From positions 6,324,001-6,388,000 of the forward strand of contig JAWHQI010000065.1 in NCBI GenBank assembly GCA_033032865.1: a DNA stretch of 64,000 bases, read 5' to 3'. Shown in pieces: positions 32,944 to 43,393 of this stretch. The number at the start of each line of letters is the position of its first letter. Position 1 is the first letter of the stretch. This stretch comes from Dactylorhiza incarnata. Its lineage: Eukaryota > Streptophyta > Magnoliopsida > Asparagales > Orchidaceae. Made by a program: the position numbers and the translations under genes. Under the pieces are notes generated by a model. The model searched no databases and was not told the DNA's origin. It was given only the letters and a program-made list of their open reading frames with translations.

Positions 32944-33532
32944 TACGGGAATATATTATGTCTTCAAGAAATATTCATACGGGAATATATAGTGTCTTCG
33001 AGAAATATTCCTACGGGAATATATTGTGCCTTCGAGAAATATTCCTACGGGAATATATTGTGCCTTCGAGAAACATTCCTACGGGAATATATTATGCCTT
33101 CGAGAAATATTCCTACGGGAATATATTGTGCCTGCGAGAAATATTCCTACGGGAATATATTGTGCCTTCGAGAAATATTCCTAAGGGAATAAATTATGCC
33201 TACGAGAAATATTCCGACGGGAATATATTGTGCCCTCGAGAAACATTCCTACGGGGATATATTGTGCCTGCGAGAAATATTCCTACGGGAATATATTGTG
33301 CCTTTGAGAAATATTCTTACAGGAATATATTATGCCTACGAGAAATATTCCTACGGGAATATATTGTGCCCTCGAGAAATATTTCTATGGGAATATATTG
33401 TGCCTTCGAGAAATATTCCTACGGGAATATATTATGCCTACGAGAAATATTCTTACGGGAATATATTGTGCCCTCAAGAAATATTCCTACCGGAATATAT
33501 TGTGCCTTCGAGAAACATTCCTACGGGAATAG
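32944..33532 (+). repeat. 34-bp tetraloop-hairpin array, giant 5' LTR
   Basis: About 17 copies of a 34-bp unit. Across each unit boundary ATATTCC, TACG, GGAATAT forms a 7-bp stem with a tetraloop. Three open frames run the full length because 34 is not divisible by 3; these are not genes. Confidence 0.93.
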
Positions 33533-33749
33533 AAATGTGTTTTCGGAAAATGTGCCTTGGGAGAATGTCGGATGGCCGATGAGTTTTACTCTAAGGCAAC
33601 CCGCACGACGAACGGTCTGGGAGGGCAACCCGTGCGAAACTCATAGAACTACGTGGGTCTGAGACCATATGCAGGATGATACGGAGTACGTAGGCGGTGG
33701 TCGTGAGAAGACTACCTCGGCCCAATAAGAGTCCAGATATCCCCTCCCC

Positions 33750-33756
33750 TATAAAG
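33750..33756 (+). promoter_or_regulatory. TATA box near the end of the giant 5' LTR
   Basis: TATAAAG in CCCCTATAAAGGG, about 600 bp before the LTR end, conserved in the other LTR (40716). A good core-promoter candidate. Downstream, GTGACAG|GTGCGG and CTAC|GTAAGG could bound a small leader exon. Confidence 0.5.
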
Positions 33757-34189
33757 GGTATATCATGTCTGATATTAGCAGGGGCTGGATTCTGTTCATG
33801 GTTCTAATAACTTATCTTTAGCACAAGTGACAGGTGCGGATGAGAGACATCACCCAGGTGTGGATGAAGCCACAGAGCATGCTACGTAAGGTATAAGTTG
33901 TTAAGCCGCATCCCCTTTTGTTGTGCCCTACCTCACGGTATCTATATATTGGCAATGAATCCTTGATAGATAGGATTTAATGCGGCGGAGATATGGAAAT
34001 TATTTATACAGGTCTTGAGTTTGAGGTTTCTGTGATAATTAATCTTCCGCTATAATACTACGTCTTACGCTAAGTGCTATAAAGTGCACTCTTTGATGAT
34101 GTCTTCCGCTAGAGAACTGCTTCGCTACTCTATGGTGTGTTGTGACATTCGCTTAACACCACCCCTAGGTGTGACAACGAAGTGTTCAA

Positions 34190-34192
<3 letters not shown>

Positions 34193-34234
<42 letters not shown>
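34193..34234 (+). repeat. 42-base poly-G run
   Basis: The partner LTR has only about five G at this place (41159-41165), so the run expanded in this copy alone, or its length is an assembly effect. Confidence 0.9.
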
Positions 34235-34236
<2 letters not shown>

Positions 34237-34346
34237 GAATAAGTTGGTACCTTCACCCTTCCGGATCGCCTCGACGTCGTGCAAAAAGGGTGGTGTGTGA
34301 TCAGATCCCCCGGTCGGACCGCCGATTTGGGAGGGGGGGTCTTACA

Positions 34347-35852
34347 AATGGATTAGAGCGCAAATGATCTTTTCAACCAAAAGTGATCAAAGAAACAACT
34401 CTTTCTCCACCGGTCATTATTGCATGGTTCAGGACGAACCACTACAGCGGAAGCGGTGGTGGACCTTAAAGGTAAAAGTTGGAAACAAACTTGGCATATA
34501 TATGTGGATCAACACTTAAATATTATTTACCACATCTGATCTCAAACAATGATTTACCTTGTCCCCCATAAAACATTTTCGTTAGACCCTACAAACGACC
34601 ACTTCAAATTTTGAACCCCGGGTTTAAGCCTCTTTGTTTTATTGGGATTAATTTCTCATTTTCAAAATTCCATTCAAGGTAAATGGAAATTTTTGTGTAG
34701 ATTGAGGATTTCTTTAACAATTTGAGCCCCAAGTTTAAGCCTCTTTGTTTTATTGGGATTAAAATTCTCGTTTTCAAAATTTTATTTGAGGTAAGCTAAT
34801 CAAATGAAATTTTGTGTGTAGATGGAGAATTACTCTAACAATTGCAAATATGAACTATGCTTTGACTTGATATAACGGTTATCAATTTGACGATCTGTTT
34901 AAAATAGAGCTGTGCAATCGTAGAAGAACTATGATGAAATGTTAGTCTTTTCAATACCGTCAATATTTCAGGAAATAATTACTAAGGCGATGTGCTGGAT
35001 TGAAGTAAATTAGTGGAAAATTTAGAAAAGCTTGTATACACCCCTTCCCAGAAGTATATTGTTAGCATTCGTGGGACTTGCGATATTTGCATACTCGGCC
35101 AGCCGGAAAGCCTCGTTAAGAAAGGGTAAGACGTTGCTGATCCTAATGTGCCGGTTACCTATTTTATTCATTGCTTTTATTGTAAATTGTTTGCGGTGGG
35201 AAATGTGGCGGGTCGTCATGTCCGTGAACCGTACGTACCGGTGAGGGAAGGTTGACGACTCTAGGCGACAGGGAGATGTGAACCCCGGAAGCTCGGTTGT
35301 TATCTATTCCACTAACATATAACCTTTGAATGAGAGTCGGTTATATGTTGATGGGTTTTACAAAGGCCTATATAAAGTTATAACTTTTTATCTGTCCCAC
35401 TAACATATAACCTCCGTATGGGAGTTGATTATATGCTGATAGGTTTATATTGCTTATCTTCAGAATACAACTGATAAAATTCTGCGTGCACACTTTGGTA
35501 GGATTTGATTATGCTTGAACTACTTGCTCAAAATGATTACCTACAGCTGGTTATTCATTATACGAACAACTTGCCTGCGCAAAATGTCCTCCTGAACAAT
35601 ATATATATATCAGAGTTAATGCAGAAATAAGCATAGCCACGGTAAAGTTATCCTCTGTTCCACTTAACCTACTTATTATATGGCACGACAAAAGCAATCG
35701 ATACAACTCATTAGATAGGGCCAAATCTATAGACCCTTAAAATTTTTGGGACCGTTCGACACTTATAGTCGTCGTCTACAACACGTTCCATTTGAAATCC
35801 CCATGACCCGCTCGCATTTTCGTGGACGAAATTTTTATTTGTTTAATTAGTT
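34347..35852 (+). other. Non-coding interior of the giant-LTR element
   Basis: Begins AATGGATTAGAGCGC, a variant primer-binding site (TGG matching, then divergence from TGGTATCAGAGC). There is no open frame with protein features. It has a duplication of about 120 bp (34605-34840, around TTTAAGCCTCTTTG) and one of about 110 bp (35305-35450, around CTAACATATAACCT). A block at about 35190-35285 matches 5455-5535 of the chromovirus LTR (GTACCGGTG, GGTTGACGACTC, CAGGGAGATGTG). Just before the 3' LTR, TTTTCGTGGACGAAATTT resembles the purine-tract region of Tekay/Del elements. Confidence 0.8.
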
Positions 35853-36019
35853 TGTAACATCCCAACTCTAAAATAGGGTCTAGCTGGTTCAATTGAACCC
35901 TTGGAGGAACTTAGGTCGGGTCATAGAAAACCACAACCCAACCTCCACCCCAAAAATGGTGTTCATTTAGAAAAGTGACTATTTTGGGTAGCATCATGCT
36001 TCGCCACAACGTCAGAATT

Positions 36020-36900
36020 ATTTGTTGAGCATACGTACTCCGAATTGACTTCCGTCAGTTCCGTTAGACTCGTATGGTCAATACGAGTGCAACGGAATTC
36101 GTTTCGTTCTGATCCGAGGTCGTTTGGAGAAAACACCCATTTTGAGTATTGTAGTGCGTCACAATAAAGTCATTGGGATACAATGACCATACGCACTCTG
36201 AATTGACTTTCGTTAGTTCCGTTAGACTTATATGGTCAATACGAGTGCAAAGGAATTCGTTTCGTTACGATCCGAGGTCATTTGGAGAAAATGACCAATT
36301 GAATATCGTAGTGCGTCACAATAAATTCATTGGGGTACAGTGACCATACGCACTCCGAATTGACTTCTGTCAGTTCCATTAGACTCGTATATTCAATACG
36401 AGTGCAACGGAATTCGTTTTGTCCCGATCCGAGATTGTTTGGAGAAAACGACCATTTTGAGTATCGTAGTGCGTCACAATAAAGTCATTGGGGTACAGTG
36501 ACCATACATACTCTAAATTGACTTCCATTAGTTCCATTAGACTCGTATGGTCAATACGAGTGCAACAGAATTCGTTTCGTTCTGATCTGAGGTCATTTTG
36601 AGAAAACGACCATTTTGAGTATCGTAGTGCATCAGAATAAATTCATTGGGGTACAGTGACCATACGCACTCCGAATTGAATTCCGTCATTTCCGTTAGAC
36701 TCGTATGGTCAATACGAGTGTAGCGGAATTCATTTTGTTATAATCCGATGTCATTTCGAGAAAATGACTATTTTGAGTAATTTGAAGCGTCGCAACAACG
36801 CCATTTTTCAAATGTTGAGCTAGCATGCTCTGAATTGAATTCTGTCAATTGCGTTGGACTCACATGGTCGATATGAGTGCAACAAAATCCATTTCGCACA
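36020..36900 (+). repeat. 160-bp hairpin repeat array, giant 3' LTR
   Basis: About 5.5 units. At 36276-36300 the second hairpin reads GGTCATTT, GGAGA, AAATGACC: both arms changed relative to GGTCGTTT/AAACGACC, so pairing is kept. Confidence 0.9.
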
Positions 36901-39114
36901 ATTCCAACGTCGTTTAGTCAAGTAAATAAAAATAAAAGTTCATAAATTATAAAAATCTCGAGATATGTAAACGCTGGATTTCAACCCAGTCACACCAATG
37001 GTGATCCGACACTCGACGACTCAGACTCCTATTGATCTTGACCACACAGGTGACCCACTTATAGTTGACTTTGGTCAACCCTCCTCAAAAGAAGGGTTTT
37101 TATAATAATTAAACCCTCTCCACCCAAAGCCATCCACCCACCAAAGTCATGCTCCTCCTATGATGATAAGCACTAATCCCAAAGCACCTATAGAAGTGGG
37201 ATGAGATATTTTCTAACCATGGGGGTAAAAACCTAAGGTTAGACCAAACCTAACTCTAACCCTCCCCACACATCCACTCAAACCAAAAACACATAATCCA
37301 AGGGCTGGTTGCTGATTGGCCAACCCCAAGCAAAGTTCGGCCCACTCCTCATGCATGGACAGTTGCCCCTCTCAACCCAAACATGGTTGGATTAGTCCAA
37401 ACCCGAGGGAAAAGGAAGGAGAAGGGGGTGCTCCTGGTTGCCTATATGAGGCCTCCCATGGCTTCACTTGAAGGGGACCTGCAGGAGCTCCTCCCAAGAT
37501 TTCTGAAACCAGCCGCACCACCCACCCATGCCAGCGCCGGAGGAGACTACCCTAAATCCCTCGACTTCTTCTGCCACCCTACCCTACCATGTTCGGGAAG
37601 GGCTCCCATGCTCGTATGAGCTCACTGGGAGCGACCTATCTCCGGAGAGGGGCTTGCGATCCTCCCCGGGAAGATTCCAGGCGGTAGCACCGCCGGAAGG
37701 CTGAGCTCCGGCGATGCCCCGCAAGTATTCCACTGCACCGCTCACTCCCAGAAGCCGGCGGTGACACCAAACCACCGGAGCACCAGCGGGAGGTGTGCCT
37801 GCCTCCGGCAAACCGGCCGGAGGTGGTGGCGCGCCGGTCCGACGGCAGGCCGGCGGTGGCGAGAGCCCGTAAGCTCTCAGCCACCGCACACTACAGGCAC
37901 CGTTGGATCTTATTATTAAGATCCAACAGTGCAGTCTTTCTGGGCAATGATTAGCCATCCCATAGCGGATCAGCTCCAGATCCACTGTGGCGACGCTGTA
38001 ATTCCCTGTCTGGCTCCATTTCAGCTGGCAGATTACTTCAAGATCGGTGCAGGGCGGTTTGTAAACAGCAGATGTTGATTTCATTTTTCTAAGCCCAAAC
38101 TAGAGCTCAAATAAGAAAATTTCCAACATGGAAGTTGTAGGTACTGATAAGAGCCACCTCCATATTTTGTTTGAGAATTTTCTGATATAATTAGATATTT
38201 TTAGTATTTAAAAAGGAAGTAAATTATCAGTTTTTAAATTAACAGAGGGCTTAAAAATTGATTAAATTTTTGAAATAATTATGGAACCTCTATAGTACTG
38301 TTCCACATCCATTATAATTATTTAAGAATTTTTGGAAAGGGTTTACTAGTTTTAGAGGGTTAAAACCTCTGTTTTTAATTATTTAAAGACTAGCCACTCT
38401 TTCAAAATATCTCCAAAATTTATGGCAAGTTTAAAGGGCTGAAACACTCAATCTAAATAGGTTTGGAAATTTTTGAGAAATTATTTGGCGGTTATGTGAG
38501 CCTAAATAAATTAACAAACACCGTTTATACCTCAAAAAGCCTTGCAAAATTTATGATAACTCTTTAAGGATGACATCAGCCTAGGATAAAAGTTGGGGGA
38601 TTTCCGGGTATGGTTTACTATTTTAATAATTTTAAGACAGAATGATAACTCAGATTCGAAGCGGCGTGAGGCCTTATGATTCACCGAGCTGCGTTAAAAG
38701 TAATTCCGGGATGTCGGAAATTGGCTTTGGAGAATTTAAGGAACTCATGATATAGTTCCTCAAGAACGCTTAAGCCATGTTTAAAAGGCGCAATTAAAAC
38801 CTATGATCGGATGGTAATTAAAGAAACAGAAGTTGGAAGAGACTCCTGTGAACGGAGTTGCCTCCTTGGAACGGAGTTACCTCCTTGGAACGGAGAAGCC
38901 TCCTAGGAACGGAGATGGAACAGAACCTTCCTCCTATGAGCGAAGAGGGAATTGAAGCCGCCTGATTATGGAGTGATGGACTACTAACCTTTTATTCTAT
39001 TGCATTTTCTTTTACTCCAGACTCGCACTGGTCCCGCTCCTTTCAATTCCAGTACCTTTCATTTTTTTTCAGTACCACTCCAGTCTCGTACTGGTCCAGT
39101 TCATTTCTGAACTG

Positions 39115-40045
39115 TATTTCTTTATTGCCTATAATTTAGATTTGACATAAAGGTGGGGCATTCCTTCAGAGTAAACCATAAATAGTACCGAACTGGCCGC
39201 CGCTTGTAGAGCAGAGCGGACAAGTCGATGTTTTGACTTTTTCTTATTTATTGCCTATAATTTAGAGTTGACGTGAAGGCGGGGCATTCCTTCAGAGTCA
39301 ACCCTAAATAGTGACGAACTGGCAGCCGCATGTAGAGAAGAGCGGACAGATCGATGCTTTGGCTTTTCCTTCTTTATTGCCTATAATTTGGAGTTGACGT
39401 GAAGGCGGGGGCATTCTTTCAGAGTCAACCCTAAATAGTGCCGAACTGGCCACCGCTTGTAGAGCAGAGCAGACAGATCGATGTTTTGGATTTTCCTTCT
39501 TTATTGCCGATAATTTAGAGTTGACGTGAAGGCAGGGCATTCCTTCAGAGTTAACCCTAAATAGTGTCGAACTGGCCGCCGCTTGTAGAGCAGAGCGGAC
39601 ATATCGATGTTTTGGCTTTTCCTTCTTTATTGCCTATAATTTAGAGTTGACGTGAAGGCGGGGCATTCCTTCAGAGTCAACCCTAAATAGTGTCGAACTG
39701 GCCGCCGTTTGTAGAGCAGAGCGGACAGATCGATGCTTTGGATTTTCCTTCTTTATTGCCTATAATTTAGAGTTGACGTGAAGGCGAGGCATTCCTTCAG
39801 AGTCAACCCTAAATAGTGTTGAACTGGCCGCCGCTGGTAGAGCAGAGAGGACATATCGATGTTTGGTTTTATTTCAGCATTTCAGTTACTATACTTTATT
39901 TCAGTATTTCAGTTATTGTACTTTATTTCATTATTTCCTATAATTTAGAGTTGACGTGGAGATGAGGCATCCCTTCAGAGTCAACCCTAAATGGTGCCGA
40001 ACTGGCCGCCGCTTGTAGAGCAGCGCGGACGAATAAATGTTTTGA
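39115..40045 (+). repeat. 125-bp hairpin repeat array, giant 3' LTR
   Basis: Seven units, the same repeat as at 31985-32905. Confidence 0.9.
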
Positions 40046-40079
40046 GGCTTTATTCTTGTATTGACGGTAATATAGATTC

Positions 40080-40498
40080 TACGGGAATATATTGTGCCTT
40101 CAAGAAATATTCATACGAGAATATATTGTGTCTTCGAGAAATATTCCTACGGGAATATATTGTGCCTTCGAGAAATATTCCTATTGGAATATATTGTGCC
40201 TTCGAGAAATATTCCCACGGGAATATATTATGCCTTCGAGAAATATTCCTACGGGAATATATTGTGTCTTCGAGAAATATTCCTACGGGAATATATTATG
40301 CCTACGAGAAATATTCCTACGGGAATATATTGTGCCTGCGAGAAATATTCCTACGGGAATATATTGTGCCTTCGAGAAATATTCCTACGGGAATATATTA
40401 TGCCTACGAGAAATATTCCTACGGAAATATATTGTGCCCTCGAGAAATATTTCTATGGGAATATATTGTGCCTTCGAGAAACATTCCTACGGGATTAT
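40080..40498 (+). repeat. 34-bp tetraloop-hairpin array, giant 3' LTR
   Basis: About 12 units of the same repeat as at 32944-33532, so five or so fewer than in the partner LTR. Confidence 0.93.
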
Positions 40499-40715
40499 AA
40501 ACGTGCCTTTAGAAAATGTGCATTGGGAGAATGTTGGATGGTCGATGAGTTTTACTCTAAGGCAACCCGCACGACGGACGGTCTTGGAGGGCAACCCATG
40601 CGTAACTCATAGAACTATGTGGGTCTGAGACCGTATGCCGGATGATACAGAGTACGTAGGCGGTAGCCGTGAGAAGGCTACCCCGGCCCAATAAGAGTCC
40701 AGATATCCCCTTCCT

Positions 40716-40722
40716 TATAAAG
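40716..40722 (+). promoter_or_regulatory. TATA box near the end of the giant 3' LTR
   Basis: TATAAAG, matching 33750-33756. Confidence 0.5.
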
Positions 40723-41274
40723 GATATATCATGTCTGATATTAGTAGGGGCTGGATTTTGTTCATGGTTCTAATAACTTATCTTTAGCATATGTGACAGG
40801 TGCGGACGAGAGACAGCACCCAGGTGTGGATGAAGCCACAGAGCAGGCTATGTAAGATACAAGTTGTTAAGCAACGTCCCCTTTTGTTGTGCCCTACCTC
40901 AGGATATCTATATATTGGCAATGAATCCTTGATTGATAGGATTTAATGCGGCAGAGATATGGAAATTATTTATACAGGTTTTGAGTTTGAGGTTTCTGTG
41001 ATAATTAATCTTCCACTATAATACTACGTCTTTCGCTAAGTGTTATAAAGTGCACTCTTTGATGATGTCTTTCGCTAGAGAACTGCTTCGCTACTTTGTG
41101 GTGTGTTGTGACACTCGCTTAACACCACCCCTAGGCGTGACAACAAAGTGTTCAGGGAAGGGGGTTGGAGAAGCTGGTACCTTCACCCATCGGGATCGCA
41201 TCGACATCGTGCAAAAAGGGTGGTGTGTGATAAGATACCCCGGTCGGACCGCCAATTGGGAGGGGGGTCTTACA

Positions 41275-41279
41275 ATGTG
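41275..41279. other. Target-site duplication ATGTG (right)
   Basis: Exact match of 20884-20888. The following sequence (to 41481) resumes the Tat element, with CACTCGC words. Confidence 0.92.
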
Positions 41280-42375
41280 CTTGCGTCAACTGCCAGCTTA
41301 CACTCGCACACCCTCACTCACACTTTCGCGAGTGGTGTGCTTTTGCGGATTTCTTAGGACTTAGGTGGCTACGACAATTCTACCAAGAGCGCAACCTTGT
41401 CGAGAACCTCCTCTACTGGGGCCACTCGCATCACTGCCGAGCGAGTGCCTCCTCTACTGGGGCCACTCGCATAATTGACCCTTAGGCTCCGTTCGTTTGG
41501 TCGGAATTAGAGGTTTGGAATTGGAATTCAATTGCCTATTCCAATTCCGGCGTTCGGCGACCCAAAAACTTCGTGGGAATCAGAATTCTATTGAATTCCC
41601 ATAAGAAATCCCGCACAGGCAAACCCCGTGACCCCCATTTCCGACCTCGGGAGCTCTGATTTCGCGATTCCTGCGCACTGTACATCTTCTTTCGCAAATC
41701 CCGTACAGCTCGACCTCGCCTCGCCGCCGCTCTGCACCCTCCTCCCCCGTGATTCCTCTCTCGCTCGACACCATCTCCCAACGCGACTCATCTATCGCAA
41801 CTCTTCTCCGGCGAGCCCTCCCTAGACGGCGTGCCCCTTCCCCCTCTTTGTCGTTGATACAGAGCAAAAGAGCAGGTAAATCTCGTTTTTCATTCGTTGA
41901 TACAGGGAGAACCTAGATCTATATGGGACAGCCGCCATTTCGTTGTTACTTGGCAAAACCTAGATCTATATGCTCCAGATTTAGTTTTTCTCCAGATTTC
42001 CTTGTTTTTGCATTTCTGATTTCTTTTTGCAGTATAGCATTGCTCCAGATTTCTGATTTCTTTTTGCAGTATGGCACTTCATGGCTATTCAAAAATCAGT
42101 ATAGCATTTCTTCATGACAAATCAGTATAGCATTGCTCCAGATTTCTTTTTGCATTTCTTCATGACACTTAGGAACTTAAACATTCCGCCTCTTCAAAAT
42201 CCTGCATTCACAAATAATCATGCATTCACAAATTAGTATAGCAGAAAACATGCAACTGTATGTGTATGTTTTATTTGAGTTTGTGTATGTTTGTGTTTTA
42301 TTTCTATTAGTATGTGTATATGTATGTATGTATGTTTTATTTGATGATTATTATTGCATATTTGTTTATTTGTAG

Positions 42376-42843
42376 ATGGATGAAATAAAAAAGCGTCGTA
42401 GACGTAGGAGAGCAGCAGTGGCAGCGGCTCTTGCTGCGTCCACTGTAGTTCTGATGAAACCCAAGATTGCAAGAGATCTTATAGAGGTCGATGCTAAGAC
42501 TATTTTAATGAGGACATTGTTTGCTCGATTATATAGTGGAACAAATGTCAACTATTTTAACCAACTTCATATGAATAGAAGCTCTTTTGAAAGGTTATGC
42601 AACATTCTAATCGATCGTAGATTATTAAGAGACACACTGAATGTTGCAGTTAGAGAGTCAGTAAGTATATTTTTACATGTCTTAGCTCACAATAAGAAAT
42701 TCTGGGTTGTTGGCAGAACATATCTTCGTTCAATTGATACAATCAGCCGCCATTTCAACAAGGTGTTGCGGGCTATTCTAAAGCTAGGCCCCGAGTTTAT
42801 AAAGCTCCCTAATGCATCAACAACACAAAGATGGCGTCATTTT
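42376..42843 (+). pseudogene. Harbinger transposase N-terminal part (DUF8040-like), truncated
   Basis: Begins MDEIKKRRRRRRAAVAAALA. Then the helical N-terminal domain common to plant Harbinger transposases: NYFNQLHMNRSSFERLCNIL, LLRDTLNVAVRESVSIFLHVLAHN, SIDTISRHFNKVLRAILKL. It stops being recognisable right after QRWRHF (about residue 155), just where the catalytic DDE domain would begin. The frame continues to 42939 only as out-of-frame sequence of the second gene. Confidence 0.85.
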
Positions 42844-43055
42844 CCCGTAAGCATGAAAACAGTTTGCCTTCTCAGCCACCGCCTCCGATCTCAAAGGCAG
42901 ATAGGATATATGCGACCATTGCAGCTATTACAGATCTGACTGAGGCTGAGGTCATACAGGCTATGCTGAGTGTTGACGACACGAAGAGCGATGTGTTCAT
43001 CGCTTTGCCGGTGCCAATTAGGAGGACCTGGCTCCGCTTACATTTACTCGATTGA
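42831..43055 (+). pseudogene. C-terminal end of the Harbinger Myb/SANT-like partner protein
   Basis: In a different frame from the transposase remnant. The stretch KADRIYATIAAITDLTEAEVIQAMLSVDDTKSDVFIALPV..RRTWLRLHLLD has the form of the end of the Myb/SANT-like protein encoded by Harbinger elements, a helical tail closing with (R/K)xxWLxxxL. The Myb DNA-binding domain itself is missing. It directly abuts the transposase fragment, so one internal deletion removed the DDE domain and the Myb domain together. Confidence 0.65.
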
Positions 43056-43393
43056 TTATATATGAACTTATGTTTTGTATGCTGCGGACTTTTTTTATGC
43101 GGTGGACTTATGTTTTGTATGATGTTAATGCAGACTTCTATTTTAATTCTGATATTTTAATCACGTTTAAAATTTAATTTTAATTTTATAAATTTTAAAT
43201 TTCAATTCCGTCTATTGAATTCTGACATACAGCCGAACAGCGGAATTACCAATTCCAATTCTGATGACAGAATTCCTGCAGTTAGCCGAACAGCATAATT
43301 GGAATTGAAGTCAATTCCAATTCCTGCGGGAATCAGAATTGACTTGAATTCCAATTCCTGCATCTCATTTCCTGCGAAACGAACGGAGCCTTA

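Larger units (their letters stand above)
20889..34346 (+). repeat. 5' LTR of the giant-LTR element, interrupted
   Basis: First 289 bp at 20889-21177, then the nested copia element, then 29011-34346. Contents: 160-bp hairpin repeats (about 21040-21177 and 29016-29770), a TATATGA box (30318), a moderately GC-rich part (about 30310-30780) whose open frames are not genes, 125-bp repeats (31985-32905), 34-bp repeats (32944-33532), TATAAAG (33750) and a 42-base G run (34193-34234). Confidence 0.9.
20889..41274 (+). mobile_element. Non-autonomous gypsy element with giant LTRs (5.4-5.6 kb) and 1.5-kb interior
   Basis: Both LTRs start TGTAACATCCCAAC and end GTCTTACA: 20889-34346 (5620 bp after removing the nested copia element and one duplicated 5-mer) and 35853-41274 (5422 bp). 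A perfect ATGTG target duplication lies at 20884-20888 and 41275-41279. The interior, 34347-35852, has a primer-binding-site-like start and no coding capacity. LTR start, end, hairpin repeat and layout are related to the chromovirus LTR at 1750-6484, so a chromovirus of that kind is the likely source of its replication proteins. LTRs make up about 88 percent of the element. Confidence 0.93.
35853..41274 (+). repeat. 3' LTR of the giant-LTR element (5422 bp)
   Basis: Uninterrupted partner of 20889-34346 with the same ends and contents. It is somewhat shorter mainly because its 34-bp array has fewer units. Long open frames at about 37380-38090 on both strands are shared with the other LTR, have no domain and are broken differently there. 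Confidence 0.93.
41482..43393 (+). mobile_element. PIF/Harbinger DNA transposon, internally deleted
   Basis: The element spans 41485-43390 (1906 bp) with terminal inverted repeats GGCTCCGTTCGTTT and a TTA duplication at 41482-41484 and 43391-43393, the mark of PIF/Harbinger. Both ends carry many subterminal AATTCCAATT motifs. An untranslated first exon ends at a donor, CAG|GTAAAT (41876), and an acceptor, TTTGTAG (42375), precedes the ATG. The coding part is a fusion of remnants of the two Harbinger genes (see 42376-43055). With no DDE domain it cannot make its own transposase. Confidence 0.93.

Noticed and set aside
32944..33532. CRISPR-like array
   Set aside because: The 34-bp units abut with no unique spacers, there are no cas genes, and the context is a plant LTR.
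32944..33662. A 234-codon open frame and two further long frames of repeated YGNILCLREIFLRE-like peptide
   Set aside because: Three frames are open over a 34-bp tandem repeat (34 is not divisible by 3), giving the same peptide in each phase. No start context or domain; the array lies in an LTR. The same holds at 39991-40628.
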